A stretch of DNA of 64,000 nucleotides from Strongyloides papillosus (taxonomy: Eukaryota; Nematoda; Chromadorea; Rhabditida; Strongyloididae). The notes under the pieces were generated by a model that saw only the letters and a program-made list of their open reading frames with translations, was not told where the DNA came from and searched no databases. Each line of letters begins with the position of its first letter. The first letter of the stretch is position 1. The stretch lies in assembly GCA_005656395.1 (NCBI GenBank), contig SRSI01000072.1:152462-216461 (forward strand), in the 5' to 3' direction. The translations under genes and the position numbers were made by a program. Of this stretch, positions 48,641 through 61,296 are shown piece by piece.

Positions 48641-48994
48641 TCATGCAAAAAATATCAATCCAATTAGTAATGGGATTAGAGACATAAAAATATTTCCTTT
48701 ATTTACGTTGCTTGAGTTGCAAAGTCCTGAGGAACAACAACAAATATACCCTAAATTAGGAATATTTGAACATGAATCAAATATTTGATATGTCTGGCAG
48801 ATTGAAGATACTCCTGTCCCATCACAGTATCGAACGGTATCCAAACCAAGGGTTTGTTTGATACATGACATACTTGGACATTCAATCATTTGTAGCTGGC
48901 TTCCACTATAACATTGTATTGCTGATACATATTTCTTCTCCAATCCAAACAGAAAAAGAGTACTCATAAATAAAATATGAAATTTATAATACAT
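48641..48994 (-). CDS. Ly6/ET-module GPI-anchored protein
   Basis: A 117-residue single-exon frame with a signal peptide at about 1-25 and a ten-cysteine extracellular part. It starts IQCYSG, has CPSMSC and YCDGTG, and ends YICCCSSGLCN, the closing 'CC...D/G-x-CN' signature of Ly6/activin-receptor-like three-finger folds in nematodes. After a short spacer, a hydrophobic C-terminus (IFMSLIPLLIGLIFFA) with no cytoplasmic tail predicts a GPI anchor at the cell surface. Its partner is unknown. It stands alone, with more than 2 kb of empty DNA on both sides. Confidence 0.82.
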   Translation of the reverse strand: MYYKFHILFMSTLFLFGLEKKYVSAIQCYSGSQLQMIECPSMSCIKQTLGLDTVRYCDGTGVSSICQTYQIFDSCSNIPNLGYICCCSSGLCNSSNVNKGNIFMSLIPLLIGLIFFA

Positions 48995-51045
48995 GATAGA
49001 AATTTTAAATTATAAAAATGAGTAATATATTATAGATAGCCTAAAAATAAATACAAAATGAAGAATGAAAAAATTCTAAAATTTAATTTCAATTCATAAC
49101 TAAATTTATATGAAATATAATAAATGTATTAACAAGATCAAATTATAGAAGAATTAAACAAGCCAATCACTTCCGATTTCTCCTATTATTATTTTCAATA
49201 GTTACTATAACTGGAAGGATAAATGATAATTCATGGAAGATTAATAAAAGATTAAAGGCGTTTATGTATAAATCAATCCTATAATTCAAAACATATATCT
49301 AACCAGTTCATTATGAGTTCTATCAATTGTTGACTCATATATAATAAAGATATATAAACATGAATTTAGATGATCCACAACAAAAAAAGGTTAGTTATAA
49401 GATTGGGCTTAATGTTATTAAAAAATTTATTTATTTATCGGATAATTCTTAAGTATTGACAATGTATCCCAATATACCTCAAACCAATTAAGTAGTCCAT
49501 TTTACTTAATATCTAATCATTTTTAATGTAATACTATTTTAATTTGACGGTACCTTAATATATACATAAAACAGGTGATGGAAATGAATTAAGAAAAGAA
49601 GTATAGGATATTGTAAATTTTTATCTATAAGTAAATAACAATATTTGTTTTCTGTCACAAAATTATTTATATGAGTTAACTTTCAATATAATTCTTTTAA
49701 ATAAAGTTATTTTATAAATGACAAGAACAACATAACGCTTCCTTAGACTGCCAAAATTGTACAATAACAAATAATAATATATTTACTATTTAACTTAAAT
49801 CTCATATATCTATAAGTTGAAATTTCCATTATTATTCATTTTTAATAAAATGTATAACCAAAATAATAATTGAAATAAAATTTTCAAAGATTAAAAAATC
49901 GTAAAATGCAAATAAGCTCAAATAAAAAGTTGATGCTACTATTTTAACATAATTTTATCCTTAAAAGTTTAAAACTAGAAGTGATGATTCCATCAAAAAG
50001 GGTATTTTAATATTAATAATGTAAGTGTAGAAAGATGCACTATTATAAAATGCATTCAGTTTAAAATTACTAATCTAAAAAAAAAATAATACCAAATATA
50101 AACTTTATGAATCACAAAAATACATTATTTGAAATGATATTTCAATCAAATATTAAAAAGTTTAAGAAGATTAAATATTTTTTCAACAAAAAGTTATAAA
50201 ACTTTCAATAGCACAATATATTTTTTATTTTCAAATTACTAAGTTCGAATTGAAAAAAACAATGGTATTTATAGATAATGCACAATTATTGAAAAGATGG
50301 TAGTGAAGCGATGTAATAAAACAGCAGTCAATTTAACGACTATTCAATCATAATTATTTGCCAAATTAGGGGAAAAATAATTATTATAAAAAAAATATTT
50401 AGTATGTTAACAGCTGACATTATGAATATGCAAAAGTACAAATAATAATCTGAAAGTATAAAATTGTTTGAAATATACCAATATTTATCCTTAAAATTGA
50501 CCTTCATTGATTTAAATTAAAAAGTAGAGGAAACTGATTGATTCCAGTAATATTTCAATTCATGAGGACCGGCAGATTTTATTAATTACTCCTATATAAC
50601 ATCTTTCCTTACAACCATACTATATGCTTCGATGATTTTAGGAAAGGTTCTTTTGTAATCAAATGAAAGGTGGTTTATATTTTAGAGTTACCTCACAAAC
50701 ACAATGACTTCGTGTAATTATCCTTTATTAATGCAATGTCTTTAATTAAAGGTTACCCTCAAACTCGGAAATTAGTTTCATATTTCAACTTTTAACCAAA
50801 CCAAAGCATTTCAATAATTAAATTGGGGATTATTGTATTAAGTGATTTATTTTTTAATATTTTCATTTCATGTAAAGCATTAAATTGGTAGTTTTTATGA
50901 CAATAGTTTTATAATTACAACCTCTGTTTAATTTGATTTTCTTACTCTAGTATCCCACACGGAAAAAAGTTAATTTCTTCTTACAAGTTGGGGATGTGTT
51001 TATCACTATTGCTTTGTAACTTTCTCAAAGCATCTTTCTAAGGGT
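48995..51045. other. Intergenic, no gene seen
   Basis: AT-rich. No supportable coding frame. The part near 50930-51045 presumably holds the promoter and 5' leader of the next gene. Confidence 0.5.
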
Positions 51046-51566
51046 ATGGTTTTGGGACGTGGACTAGCAAATTTGGTCTTCCACACCAAAACATTCACTC
51101 CACAACAAAAGAAGATCATTCTTACAACTATTCGTTCTAAATGGCTCTCAGCTAAGGAGGCAGAAAGAATTGCCGGTGTACCAGTTGGTACTCGTATGGG
51201 CTCTCAACAAGATCCTGAAAGAAACACCTTTGATGGACATTATAACGGAACCCCAGGAAAGGATAAACCTTTACATGATTTTTACTATCGTCAAGCTATC
51301 CCACACACAACTCATCTTGATAAAACACTCTCTAGAATGATAAGTGGATTCTTATGGTTTTGGTTTATTTATCATATGTATTATCATTCAGGAGTTCTTT
51401 TTGTAAGTTTAAAATTTGTTTTCACATTTAATAAAACTTATAGGGACATTGGTATATGCCTTATCTCACCGAATTTAGTGATGAGGAGCTTGGTATACCT
51501 CCAGATAATGCTCCTGATCCAGAGTACTGGGGAAACTATGATAAAAAGTTTGGAACTTACCGATAA
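51046..51566 (+). CDS. NDUFB2: NADH dehydrogenase (complex I) subunit NDUFB2
   Basis: Exons 51046-51402 and 51444-51566, a 41 nt intron, 159 residues; AATAAA at 51636. An accessory subunit of the membrane arm of mitochondrial complex I. The family core is intact: a single membrane helix (SGFLWFWFIYHMYY, about 101-115), then [20 protein letters not shown], matching the animal pattern [22 protein letters not shown]. Without splicing the frame would miss this ending, so the intron is certain. The N-terminal ~85 residues, with a basic stretch (MVLGRGLANLVFHTK), are longer than in mammals and probably hold the mitochondrial targeting signal. Short tail after the core (DPEYWGNYDKKFGTYR). Expected to be expressed everywhere. 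Confidence 0.93.
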
Positions 51567-52135
51567 ATATTAGTTATAGGTTTTTGTGATTTTTGATTTG
51601 TTCTAGACACTAGAAACGATTCTAGATTTTAAAAAAATAAATGTTTATTCTATTAAAGAAATGGTATCACCAGTATGTTTTTTATGTGCTGTTATTTAAT
51701 AACTATTGACTATATAGAAAAATAAAGTGTTTTGGTGAATTTTAATTTTTATATCTGGTAGTTTAAGAGAACTCCTTAATACCTGTAAGATGAGTACTTG
51801 TACTTAATTACACAAATTAGTTTTCTGTATTTTTGTACAAATCATCGCAATGTTATTATCAAACTAGCTTTGGTTGGCTATAAAAAATTGTCTTCAAAGT
51901 TAATAAACTTAACGTCATCACACTCTTATTTTTTATATTTTGCATGGATTTTAGTGGCAAGAATTTCTAGTTTGAAAATTAGTATTATTAATTTATATAT
52001 TATGAAGAAGTGAAAAATGTTTATTTAACTAGGAGAAATATGTTGTACATTAATTTTATGGTAGATAAACCCGTTTTGTTTCATTTTTTTCGCAACAATT
52101 GATATATTAACTTCAATCAACGGAATTTGTAATTG

Positions 52136-52522
52136 TTATTTTATATCTACGTTATCTTTTGGATTTATTTTGCATATCGCTTGACATTCCTCCTCACTAC
52201 CGAAGTTGTTTTCGTTTCCTCCACAATTTTGTGCTCCAAATGGATAACATTGTTCTGTTGCAATGTCAAAGTAGAATTTAATGGGTAGATCTTCAGTTAT
52301 CTCATCAATAACCTTTCCTTCCTGGTCGGTAGGCATACAAAGAGCAGAATCTGTAAAGTAAATTGAAATTAAATCTTTTATCTTTCACAAACCTGGTGGT
52401 AAATAACATATTGATGGGTAGGTGTTTGAATCAAAAAAGATTGGTGGTTTTGGGATGATTGCTCCTAATGAAATAGTCATCAGCATAGTTAGAAAAATAA
52501 TTTGTTTAAATAAATTATACAT
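52136..52522 (-). CDS. Secreted single-domain Kunitz protein
   Basis: Exons 52393-52522 and 52136-52350 with a 42 nt intron; 114 residues. Signal peptide about 1-20. The six Kunitz cysteines are C39, C48, C78, C86, C99 and C103. Spacings x8, x7, x12 and x3 match the family, but C2-C3 is 29 residues instead of about 15, an extra loop of acidic residues. The usual 'FYFD...C-x-PF-x-x-x-x-CGGNENNF' segment is present. The residue right after C2 (P1 position) is Met, not Lys or Arg, so trypsin inhibition is unlikely; an elastase- or chymotrypsin-like target, or no protease target, is possible. Closest neighbour is NDUFB2, convergent, 570 bp away. Confidence 0.88.
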
Positions 52523-54792
52523 AATTTTTCATATAATTTATAAAATAAATGCGTTTCCTAAAATGGATATCTTAAAGTAAACAAATGTAGATATATTTAA
52601 TGGTGAATAAGGAAATTAGAGGTAATATAAATTTAATTGACAAATATAATTAATATCATTTGGATGAACTTGTTTACAAAATAGTGAGAAAAAAACTTCA
52701 ACAATAATATTTTTTGTATTTACGAGTCTTAAAAATCTATTAATAAAATACAGAAAGTGAAAAGATTAAGTTTTATAAAATATTTTTCATTATATATATT
52801 ACAAATAATACTTTGTAAAAGAAGAAGCTTTTATCAACAATATCAATCTGGTTAACAAATGATCATCTAAACAATCAGGTATATAAAAATTTACTTTGTC
52901 TTATAATGTATTTACTGAAGATGTAGAAAAAACAATAAGACAATTCTTTAATAAATATTGAAATAATGGTGTTATTTATAATTATTTATTTTTAATTTTT
53001 AGATTTGTAGATTTAAAATTTTGAAATAAGTAAATACTAATATGTTTGACATTAAAAATATACTACTCATGTGAATAAATTGCATTTTTATGTAATTTAT
53101 AGAGAATAACGTTTGTTAACTAATTGAAAATTCTTTTTAAAACATTTTTAAAAATGAAATAAAACGATTTGTGAAAGAAAACGTTTGCGGAAAATAACAA
53201 CAAAAGGAGTTTGATTGTATTCTATGGGATGATTGTTTCTAAGGAGTATTCTCTTTTGTGTGAAAAATTTATTAAATATAATGGATTTTTACAATGTTAA
53301 TAATAGATTTGAAAAAATTACTATTTATTTGTTACATTTTTTGATATTTACTTAAAAATAATTTATTATTATTATTCAATTTAAGAATGAATAAAAGTAA
53401 AAATAATGAAGGGTTAAAGTCATAAATGTCTATCAAAATAAGGAAGTTATTTAATGTCGATTAATGACATTGGGTTGCAAAATTAGATGTTATTATTTAA
53501 TGGATTAAAACAAAACATATTACTATAACTTCTATTTAAAAATCACCATTGCATTTAGTCATAAAAAGCAATATAAATTTTATAAAATTCATAGGTATAA
53601 CTTTGGTAATTGATATTTAAAGCAAGTTAAGTTTTTTTTTATATATGTCATATAATACCATTATTAATGAGAAAGAAATCTTTCATTTTAAACCTCAAAT
53701 AAATAAACGCCTATTGGTAAAAGATAAGGACATTTAAATTAATGACAGGTTAATACATTATATTTTTGTGTACCTTTTAACAGTTTTTAGGAAATGTGAT
53801 CTAGTACCATTTTTAATTGTCATTTATAAATGAACCGTAAAACTATAAAGTGTACTTGTTTATAATACATTGACAAAAATTATAGAATTGTAAATAACTT
53901 TACACATAACACCAAATAGAGTACATTAACTTATATATTTAATACAACTGGAAAGTGTACAACTCGTGAATAATTGAGATAAAGATGCGAACAATTCCTT
54001 GAATTAAACTTTGAGGGGTGAATTTTTTTTAATGATCTATTGTATTTTGTAAATGTAAAATTTTTTAAAATGTTAATTGATAAAAATTGACTCATTGTTT
54101 ATATAAATCGTTTTCTTTTGTAATTGAACTTTTAAAAGTTTTTAATAATTCACAGTTACTTTAAAAAAATTATTAAATTTTGTTTTAACAATTGACTGAT
54201 GAGATTTTACACATAACTCTCATTTTAATAATCAGAAAAAAATATACTTCAATTGTAATGTCGAAAAAAAAGTTAAGTCTATTTCAATTATTGATGTATG
54301 AGTTACATTTTTCTCAAATTTCAATTTGATATGTTACATTATCTTAAACATCATTTATATAGACGGAAATAATAGTTTGTATAATTAAAACTTAAATATA
54401 ACGATGGAAAATAATCTTATAACAATAATGAAGTAAGAACAAATTTAAAATAACCTTTTTTAAGATATGAACAAAATCATTCCTTCTTATCAATATTTTT
54501 ATAAATTATAACTGATAACATTATAATAGCCTTATGATTATAAATATCTTTACTTTAAATCTTCCTGAAGCAAATGATCAATATGTGTAACTAACTTAAT
54601 AATTAGTTAGCCTAATATTGTTATCTATTTTGTTGTTAGTTTATATTTATGAAGAGATATTTAATTATTTTAATATTTTATTTTAGAAATAGAAGCATTA
54701 TTTTTATGTTTTACGAAAATTTAAAAAATATTTAAATTTTTAATAAGGAGGAGACTGTCACTAATTAGTACTTGTTAATTTTTTCTAAAGAA
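52523..54792. other. Intergenic, no gene seen
   Basis: About 2.3 kb of AT-rich DNA between two divergent genes (Kunitz on -, ABA-1/laminin on +). No TIR pair or coding frame that I can support. Confidence 0.5.
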
Positions 54793-56691
54793 ATGACCAA
54801 AAAATTTATTTTATTTCCTAAATTTCTATTTCTGGCTGTAATAGTTCTTTTCTATGTCACTAATTCTTATCAAAGTAGAATTTATCGTAAAGATTATTTA
54901 AACAGTAAGAAGAATTTTTTTGTATCATTAACACATTTTTAAAAAAATTTACAGATATTGGTAGACATACTAGAAGTTTATCCAGTAATTATATGAAATG
55001 GTTGTCACCAAGTCAAGCAGAACATCTTCAAAACATGATAAATACTAACGTTGACAACGAAAAAATATGGAGAGAAATGATAAGTCTTTATCAAGAGACG
55101 GAAGGTAAACAAAGACATACAGCATTAGAAAATTTAAGCAAATTATGTAATCTTATCAATTTTGAATTAATTGATAACACAGCACAAAATGAGAAAAAGA
55201 ACATTATCAAGAAGGATCTGGAAAATATTCAATTCACCTTTGAATCGTATGCCAAATCACATCCAGAGGATGCCAAACCCCTATGTCATGAGGTTATGTC
55301 ATTATATAATGACATAAAAGATAATTCATTAACAGATGAACAAATGATGTGGCTTAGTGATCCACAAAAGTTGGAAATCAAAAAAATACGTGATGCAGGA
55401 GGTGATCATTGGGATATTATGATTAAGATAGCAGAATATATTGTGTCGTTGTCAACAAGAAGACGTCAAGAAGTGAGTGATATCTTTAAACCATTTTGTG
55501 TAACACAATTGTCACGACTTTTGGGGTCTGACGGTTTTGAGAGATTAAAAAAAAAGTACGAATCGTCCTCTTCTACAGATGCAATTTTAGAAACATTTAA
55601 AAGCATTATTGAGACATTAAAAACAGAGTATCAAAGAAATGAAGCTGAACATTATGGATTGTTTTGTAAGAAGGTATTTCATATTATTAGATACGATCCT
55701 GATTCTCTTTTAACATGGTTAACATCCTCTCAAAAAAGAGAATTAATATCACTAATGAAAAATCCTAATGTTGGCGATAATGAATTATACAACAAAATTA
55801 TTGAATTCTACGAAGTATCAGAGGAAGAAACCAAAGAGGATGCCAAAAGAATTATCACATTAGGGTGTAAAAGTTTTATTGAACGTATGCTAGGAAATGA
55901 CGTTTTAGATGAAATCGAAACCAAACGGAAAAATAATACACACCCACAGATATTAGCTTATAAATTAGTTAGATATGCATCTGAAATTGGCGATGAGAAT
56001 GGAAGAGATATAGCAAGAAAAAGTTTGCCAATATGTAAAAAAATATATTTAGGGTTTAACAATGAATGTGAATGTAATGGACATTCTGATGAATGTGATC
56101 CAGAAACACATAAATGTTTAAATTGTAAACATAATACTCATGGAGTTCAATGTTCAAAGTATGTTTTATATTTAATTTTAAATGTACTTTCTTTGTAGAT
56201 GTTTAAATGGTTTTCATGGTAATGCTATAGATGGAGATTGCCATCTAAATGAGGTACCTGAATGTAATTGTAATGGACATGCATTATCTGGATGTGATTA
56301 CCACGGAAATTGCTTGGTAAATTTAATGGTGAATATTATATTATATTTATTTTTTTAGGAATGTCTTAATCATACAGTTGGTGTAAATTGTGAAAGATGT
56401 GCTGCTGGGTATTATGGGGATCCTCTACAAGGAACAGCTGAAGATTGTGTAAAATGTCCTTGTCCGTAAGTTCAATAACACATAGAAAATGTGTTAATTT
56501 AATGCATTATTTATAACACAATATTACTTTTCAGTCGAAACATAGATTGTTTCATTAATGAACATCAACTAGTACAGTGTAAATATTGTCCAAAAGGTTT
56601 ATCGGGAATAACATGTGAGATTGATGAATCCACAAATTCATTAAATTCAGAAACTAAAGAAGCTGGTAAAGCAATTCTAACCAACATGTAA
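54793..56691 (+). CDS. Nematode polyprotein allergen (ABA-1) / laminin-EGF fusion
   Basis: Five exons: 54793-54904, 54955-56158, 56199-56316, 56359-56465, 56535-56691 (introns 50, 40, 42, 69 nt); 565 residues. Signal peptide or anchor about 1-25. Three tandem ABA-1-type lipid-binding units follow, each starting with the conserved Trp (W53 in WLSPSQ, W170 in WLSDPQ, W292 in WLTSSQ) and each with its two-cysteine pair (C102/C148, C219/C275, C342/C398). From about 409 come laminin-type EGF modules ([29 protein letters not shown]) to the end. ABA-1 units carry fatty acids and retinoids in secreted form. One possible furin-type site (TRRR, about 206) lies within unit 2. Joining to laminin-EGF modules suggests a matrix-attached form. 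Confidence 0.88.
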
Positions 56692-57629
56692 AAGGAATTA
56701 CTTTCAAAAAATATAAAAGAATAATTTATCAAGTTGTTACTATAAATTTAAAAACCCACTTAATTTACAATTCAGTATATTATTTCTCTCTTTTATATTA
56801 ATTTTCTTTTTGCTTTTATGTGTTTTTAAATATCGTCTGGAACCCATTTCAAGAAAATTGCGGAAACAATTTTCTTATGTTAGTCTTAAATATTCATTAT
56901 AATTGAAACTGATATTATAAAGAAGTTTAATATAAATAAAGTTATTTTTCATTTCTACTAGTACTATGATGGTGAAAATTTTTAAAGAATATATTATTAT
57001 ATTTTTAAAAGTAAGAAATATACTTCCTTAACTTAAAAATAAAATATGATTCTTATATTATTGTTTTTTTATATTTCTATTTCGGTAATTATTTAGTTTC
57101 AGTAATAATTTGACAAAAGTTATTGTCATTAGTGTTACATTAATAGTTTTTTCTAAAAATATAGTTATATTATTTAAGTGTAGACAATAACAAACATGAT
57201 ATTTAATCTTTTCGTCACTTCCTTACTTGTCTACGATGTTCAGGTATATAAATGTTTCAATTTTTGATAATAAAATTTTTTTATTCACATCATAAATCTA
57301 AACTTTTTACAATGTTATAGTTGATATTCTATAAAAATGTAGGTAGTAAATTAATTAGTCACTTTTACAAGCGATTAAAATCTTCGATAAAAATTTTCTC
57401 CTAAAAATTCTTGATTGTAATCACATTGTATATATTAATAGTTTTAACAAAAGGAAATTCATTTAAACTATATCAATTTTTCTTTTATAATATTTTTTTG
57501 ATCTTATTATATTTTAATTTTATGAATATACGTTGACTAAATAATCTACTATGTAATAATGATACAATTTTTATTTTTATATTATGCATATTTTATTTAT
57601 ATTTTTTTTAGGAGTAAAATTTATACATA
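56692..57629. other. Intergenic with likely trans-splice acceptor
   Basis: AT-rich, no coding frame. A polypyrimidine tract plus AG (ttttttttag, ending about 57611) lies 18 nt before the GTP cyclohydrolase ATG, as expected for a spliced-leader acceptor or a 5' leader intron. Confidence 0.4.
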
Positions 57630-58410
57630 ATGGATAGAGTTGAGAGTTCTGGATTTATTTCAAATCTTAGTTCTAATGACTTCGATCAATTAAATATTAA
57701 TGAGACAATGGAGAAACTTGATATCAAAAATAGTAAGGGTGAAGAAGAGATGGAAGAAAAAAAAACATCACTTGATAATATGTCAGACTGTTATCGTTCC
57801 ATTATTTCACATATAGGTGAAGATGTAAACCGACAAGGACTTCTAAAAACACCAGCTCGTGCAGCAAAAGCAATGCTTTATTTTACCAAAGGATACGATG
57901 AAAATTTAGATGGTACATTTTATAATTTAATAATTTTTTATATTACATTAATTATATTTAGATATAATTAATGAGGCTGTCTTCGACGAGAATCACGATG
58001 AAGTTGTTATAGTGAAAGATATTGAGATGTTTTCATTATGTGAACACCATTTAGTTCCATTTACTGGCAAAGTACATATAGGATACCTTCCAAATAAGCG
58101 TGTGCTTGGATTAAGCAAATTAGCAAGAATAGTCGAGATGTTTTCGAGACGTCTCCAGGTACAGGAAAGATTAACACGTGAAATAGCTGGAGCATTAATG
58201 CAAGCTGTTCAACCAACAGGTGTTGCTGTGGTAGTTGAGGCAAAGTATGTTACATAAAAATTATTATATATATAATTTTTCAGTCACATGTGCATGATAA
58301 TGAGGGGAGTACAAAAATTATCATCATCTACTACGACAAGTTGTATGCTAGGTGTTTTTAGAGATGATCCAAAGACAAGGGAAGAATTTTTATCATTAAT
58401 AAAAAAATAA
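57630..58410 (+). CDS. cat-4: GTP cyclohydrolase I
   Basis: Exons 57630-57912, 57962-58244 and 58284-58410, introns 49 and 39 nt, 230 residues, AATAAA overlapping the stop. Converts GTP to dihydroneopterin triphosphate, the first step to tetrahydrobiopterin, the cofactor for dopamine and serotonin synthesis (C. elegans cat-4, human GCH1). Seen: [14 protein letters not shown] near 70-85, zinc ligands C121 and H124 in [10 protein letters not shown] and C192 in HMCMIMRG, and the substrate-site stretch [18 protein letters not shown]. The C-terminus [15 protein letters not shown] matches animal enzymes closely. The N-terminal ~55 residues are acidic and variable, as usual. All catalytic residues I can place are present. 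Confidence 0.95.
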
Positions 58411-58736
58411 ATATTTTTATTTAAACTAATGTCATTTAATGTGTTTTATTATATAACACAAATCGTTTATAAAATAACATACATATTTTTTAAAAGTTAA
58501 CATTCGTATTACAATCGAAGTAAAATGAGGAATTACAATTTTATAAAGAGATTTTATACAAAGTATTATAAAGATAAATTTTATTGAATAAAATTTAAAG
58601 TTGATATATCTTATTTTTATGTGAATATTTTGTAAAAATGTTTTATATTATGTTTGGAAATATAAAATATCCATGGAATATAAAAGCTATAAGTAAACTT
58701 ATTTGAAATTATTTTGTTACTTAACTCCTTGCAACA

Positions 58737-59175
58737 ATGAAAATTATTCTTTCTATTTTTTTGATAACTTTTCTAATAAGAATGTCTTATTTATATAAAC
58801 AAGATGTCTCAGTTTCAGGACAATTACTTTGTAATAGGAAAAGAGCTGTTGGTATTCAAATTTACCTTAAAGAGAAGGATACATGTAGGTGTTAAATGGA
58901 GTAAAAATAATTATAAAATTTAAGTTGATCCTGATGATACACTCGATGCAACAATATCTGATTATGAAGGTAAATTTAAACTCGTTGGAGTAGAAGATGA
59001 ATTTAAGTCAATAAAACCGTACATTGAAATTGTTCATAAATGTGAAGTATCAAATGTTATGATGTGCAACAGATCTACCATATATAGAATAGATCAAAAA
59101 GAAATAGGTAGAAATTACGATTTTCAATATATAAATTTAAATATAAAAGGTCATTATGATTATGAAACTTGCTGA
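58737..59175 (+). CDS. Transthyretin-like (TTR) secreted protein
   Basis: Exons 58737-58884 and 58925-59175, a 40 nt intron, 132 residues. Signal peptide about 1-21. The mature part starts VSVSGQLLCNRKRAVGIQIY, matching the nematode TTR-like start (V-x-GQL-x-C-x-x-x-x-x-x-V-x-V-x-L). It continues DPDDTLDATISDYEGKFKLVG and YIEIVHKC, the family's 'DPDD-x-L ... T-D-x-x-G-x-F-x-L-x-G ... P-x-x-x-I-x-H-x-C' pattern, with paired cysteines C34, about C91 and others. The first exon alone would end at TAG/TAA within the intron, so splicing is required. TTR-like proteins are abundant nematode secreted proteins, and at least one acts as a bridging ligand in C. elegans; the role here is unknown. Same strand as GCH1, 326 bp downstream. 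Confidence 0.88.
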
Positions 59176-59424
59176 ACTTTCTTTTGCCAATTATTTACTT
59201 ATTTCATTTTAATGTTAACTCTATATTAAAATAAAATGATTAAAACTTATGTATAGAAAATTTATTTTATTTGCATAAATGAATATTGAAAGGTAGGATA
59301 ATTAAATTATCATGGAATTAAAATCAAATTTATTTACTTATTCATATTAAAATTTTTGTACTTTAATTTTGTATATATAATGCCATAACACATTTACAAT
59401 TATTTTATATGCAATTATTTCATA

Positions 59425-59999
59425 ATGTTGGTGAATACTCAAAATTTAGGTAATCTAACACGACAGAATGATTTATCAAAAATTTTTGATGACTATTGTA
59501 AACTCCATAATATAAAATTGGCACCTAACAGGTATACGACAATCGTTGGGGTGAATAAAAAATTTAATCTTCATCTGGATATTGCTGGATGTTTCTCGAA
59601 ATATTTCAAAAGAATAAATTCACCGGATACAGTTCATTACATAAAAAGAAATGATATAACAGATAGAGCTATAGGGAAAGTTATTGAGTGGATTTATACT
59701 GGAAACACTACAATTGCTCCTTTTGATTTTGAACAAATCAATTATTTATGCAATTTATGGGAAATTGAGAAACTCCAAGCAATATTAAATGCATTTAAGA
59801 ATGTTAAGAGTGGGAGTAATGAAACAAGTTATACAAGAGAAAGGAATGATACTCAAAACTCTTCAATTCGTGGTGAAAGGAAAAAGAATATTTTACCTAT
59901 TTGTAAAGCAGGTAAGGGAATGCTTTACAATATAATTTTTGACAATTATTTTTAGATGGAACAGGAGTTAAGGCACAACTTCCATTCATTGTTCAATGA
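59425..59999 (+). CDS. Short BTB/POZ-domain protein
   Basis: Exons 59425-59911 and 59956-59999, a 44 nt intron, 176 residues. Residues about 35-122 fit a BTB fold: FNLHLDIAGCFSKYFKRI (in place of 'H-x-x-L-x-x-x-S-x-x-F'), ITDRAIGKVIEWIYTGN (in place of 'F-x-x-LL-x-x-IYTG') and INYLCNLWEIEKLQAI ('L-x-x-A-x-x-L-x-M-x-x-L'). No BACK, Kelch or MATH part follows; the tail is polar and serine/arginine-rich, ending after the tiny second exon (DGTGVKAQLPFIVQ). It may act as an adaptor or dimer partner. The second exon is supported only by GT-AG and frame; reading through the intron gives an ending of the same length. Third gene of a same-strand run. Confidence 0.72.
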
Positions 60000-61296
60000 T
60001 TAATAATAGATTTGTTATAATAAGAATTTTTTTTTAATTAATTGACTGAAAATAAAAACTCATTTGTACATCTAAGTAGTATTGCATAGAAAAACTGTAA
60101 ACATACTGCAATATTAAGATAATTAGAAATTTTTTAAATTGTTTGGACTGTTACTTTTTAAAATAAATATACTTTACTTGGTGAACAATAAGTTCTCAAA
60201 TATTTTACGATATCTAAATGACAAAAATATGAGATCTTTTGTGTTAATTAGTTATGTAGTTAACAAAACAATTTATTAAATGTTTTTTTTCAAAAATTCA
60301 TTTAAAATTCATATTTTCTTTTCTGCTTATTCACATTTTAAGAGTAAAGGATGAGTATTTTGTTTATACACATCATTGTTTAAATTATTTTAAATAGCAA
60401 GCCAAAAAATTGCTTATTTACACTTTAAATAATCAAAAACCAATGACATAAAATACTAAATAAAATTTATCAAATTGATCTTAATCACAGCATCTAGATA
60501 ATTCCATCAATTATATTTTTAAAGTATATATTTTTGACAAATTATTGATATTCAATAATATATTATCCATTACGAAATATACAATTTTTATAAATTATTC
60601 TTTCGTTAATGCAATTTTTTAAATCATAGAAAGTAATTAAGTATAGATTTTTTTTATATATTCTTTAATCTTTATTACTTTCCTCTGAAATTAATGAATT
60701 ATTCTGTGTAATGTCAATCGAAAAAAAATGAAGATTTAAATTATTAAAGAGTTGTTGAAAAATGGTAAACAACAAAAATTAGTACTAAAAAATTAATCTA
60801 TCAAATTTTTTTAAATTATGAAATGTTTCATATCTATAGTACTCTATTAAATAGAATATATTTTGTTGTTACGCATTCAAATAACACTATTTGATAAAAT
60901 AAGTGAATTGTGAGGGCATAAAAAATATAATATGATTTATCAATATACGAAATGTGATTCTTTGACAAATAGAATTATAAGAATAAAAAAATTAATAACC
61001 AAATTGAATAAAATATATAAAATTGGTACATTTTTGAATTTGAAAAAGAGATATTATATTAATTCAAATTTTTAATTTATTGTTTTACCAATTTGCTTTT
61101 AATCAAATCTAACATGTATGTTTATTTTTAAAGATAAATTTAAATCCCTTGTTTTACTAAAATAAATGTATCTCTTCAATATATATTGAGCAAGATTATG
61201 TATGCTTTTTATTTGAAATAAAATTATTTACTATTAAAATTTATTTAATACGAAAGAAATAGCATAAAAAGATATAAGAGATATAAATGTTTAGTT
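60000..61296. other. Intergenic between convergent genes
   Basis: AT-rich 1.3 kb, no coding frame or repeat I can support. Confidence 0.5.

Noticed and set aside
59912..59955. Unspliced ending of the BTB protein
   Set aside because: Reading through is possible, but the intron has good GT-AG ends, normal length (44 nt) and keeps frame, so the spliced form is preferred; it stays uncertain.
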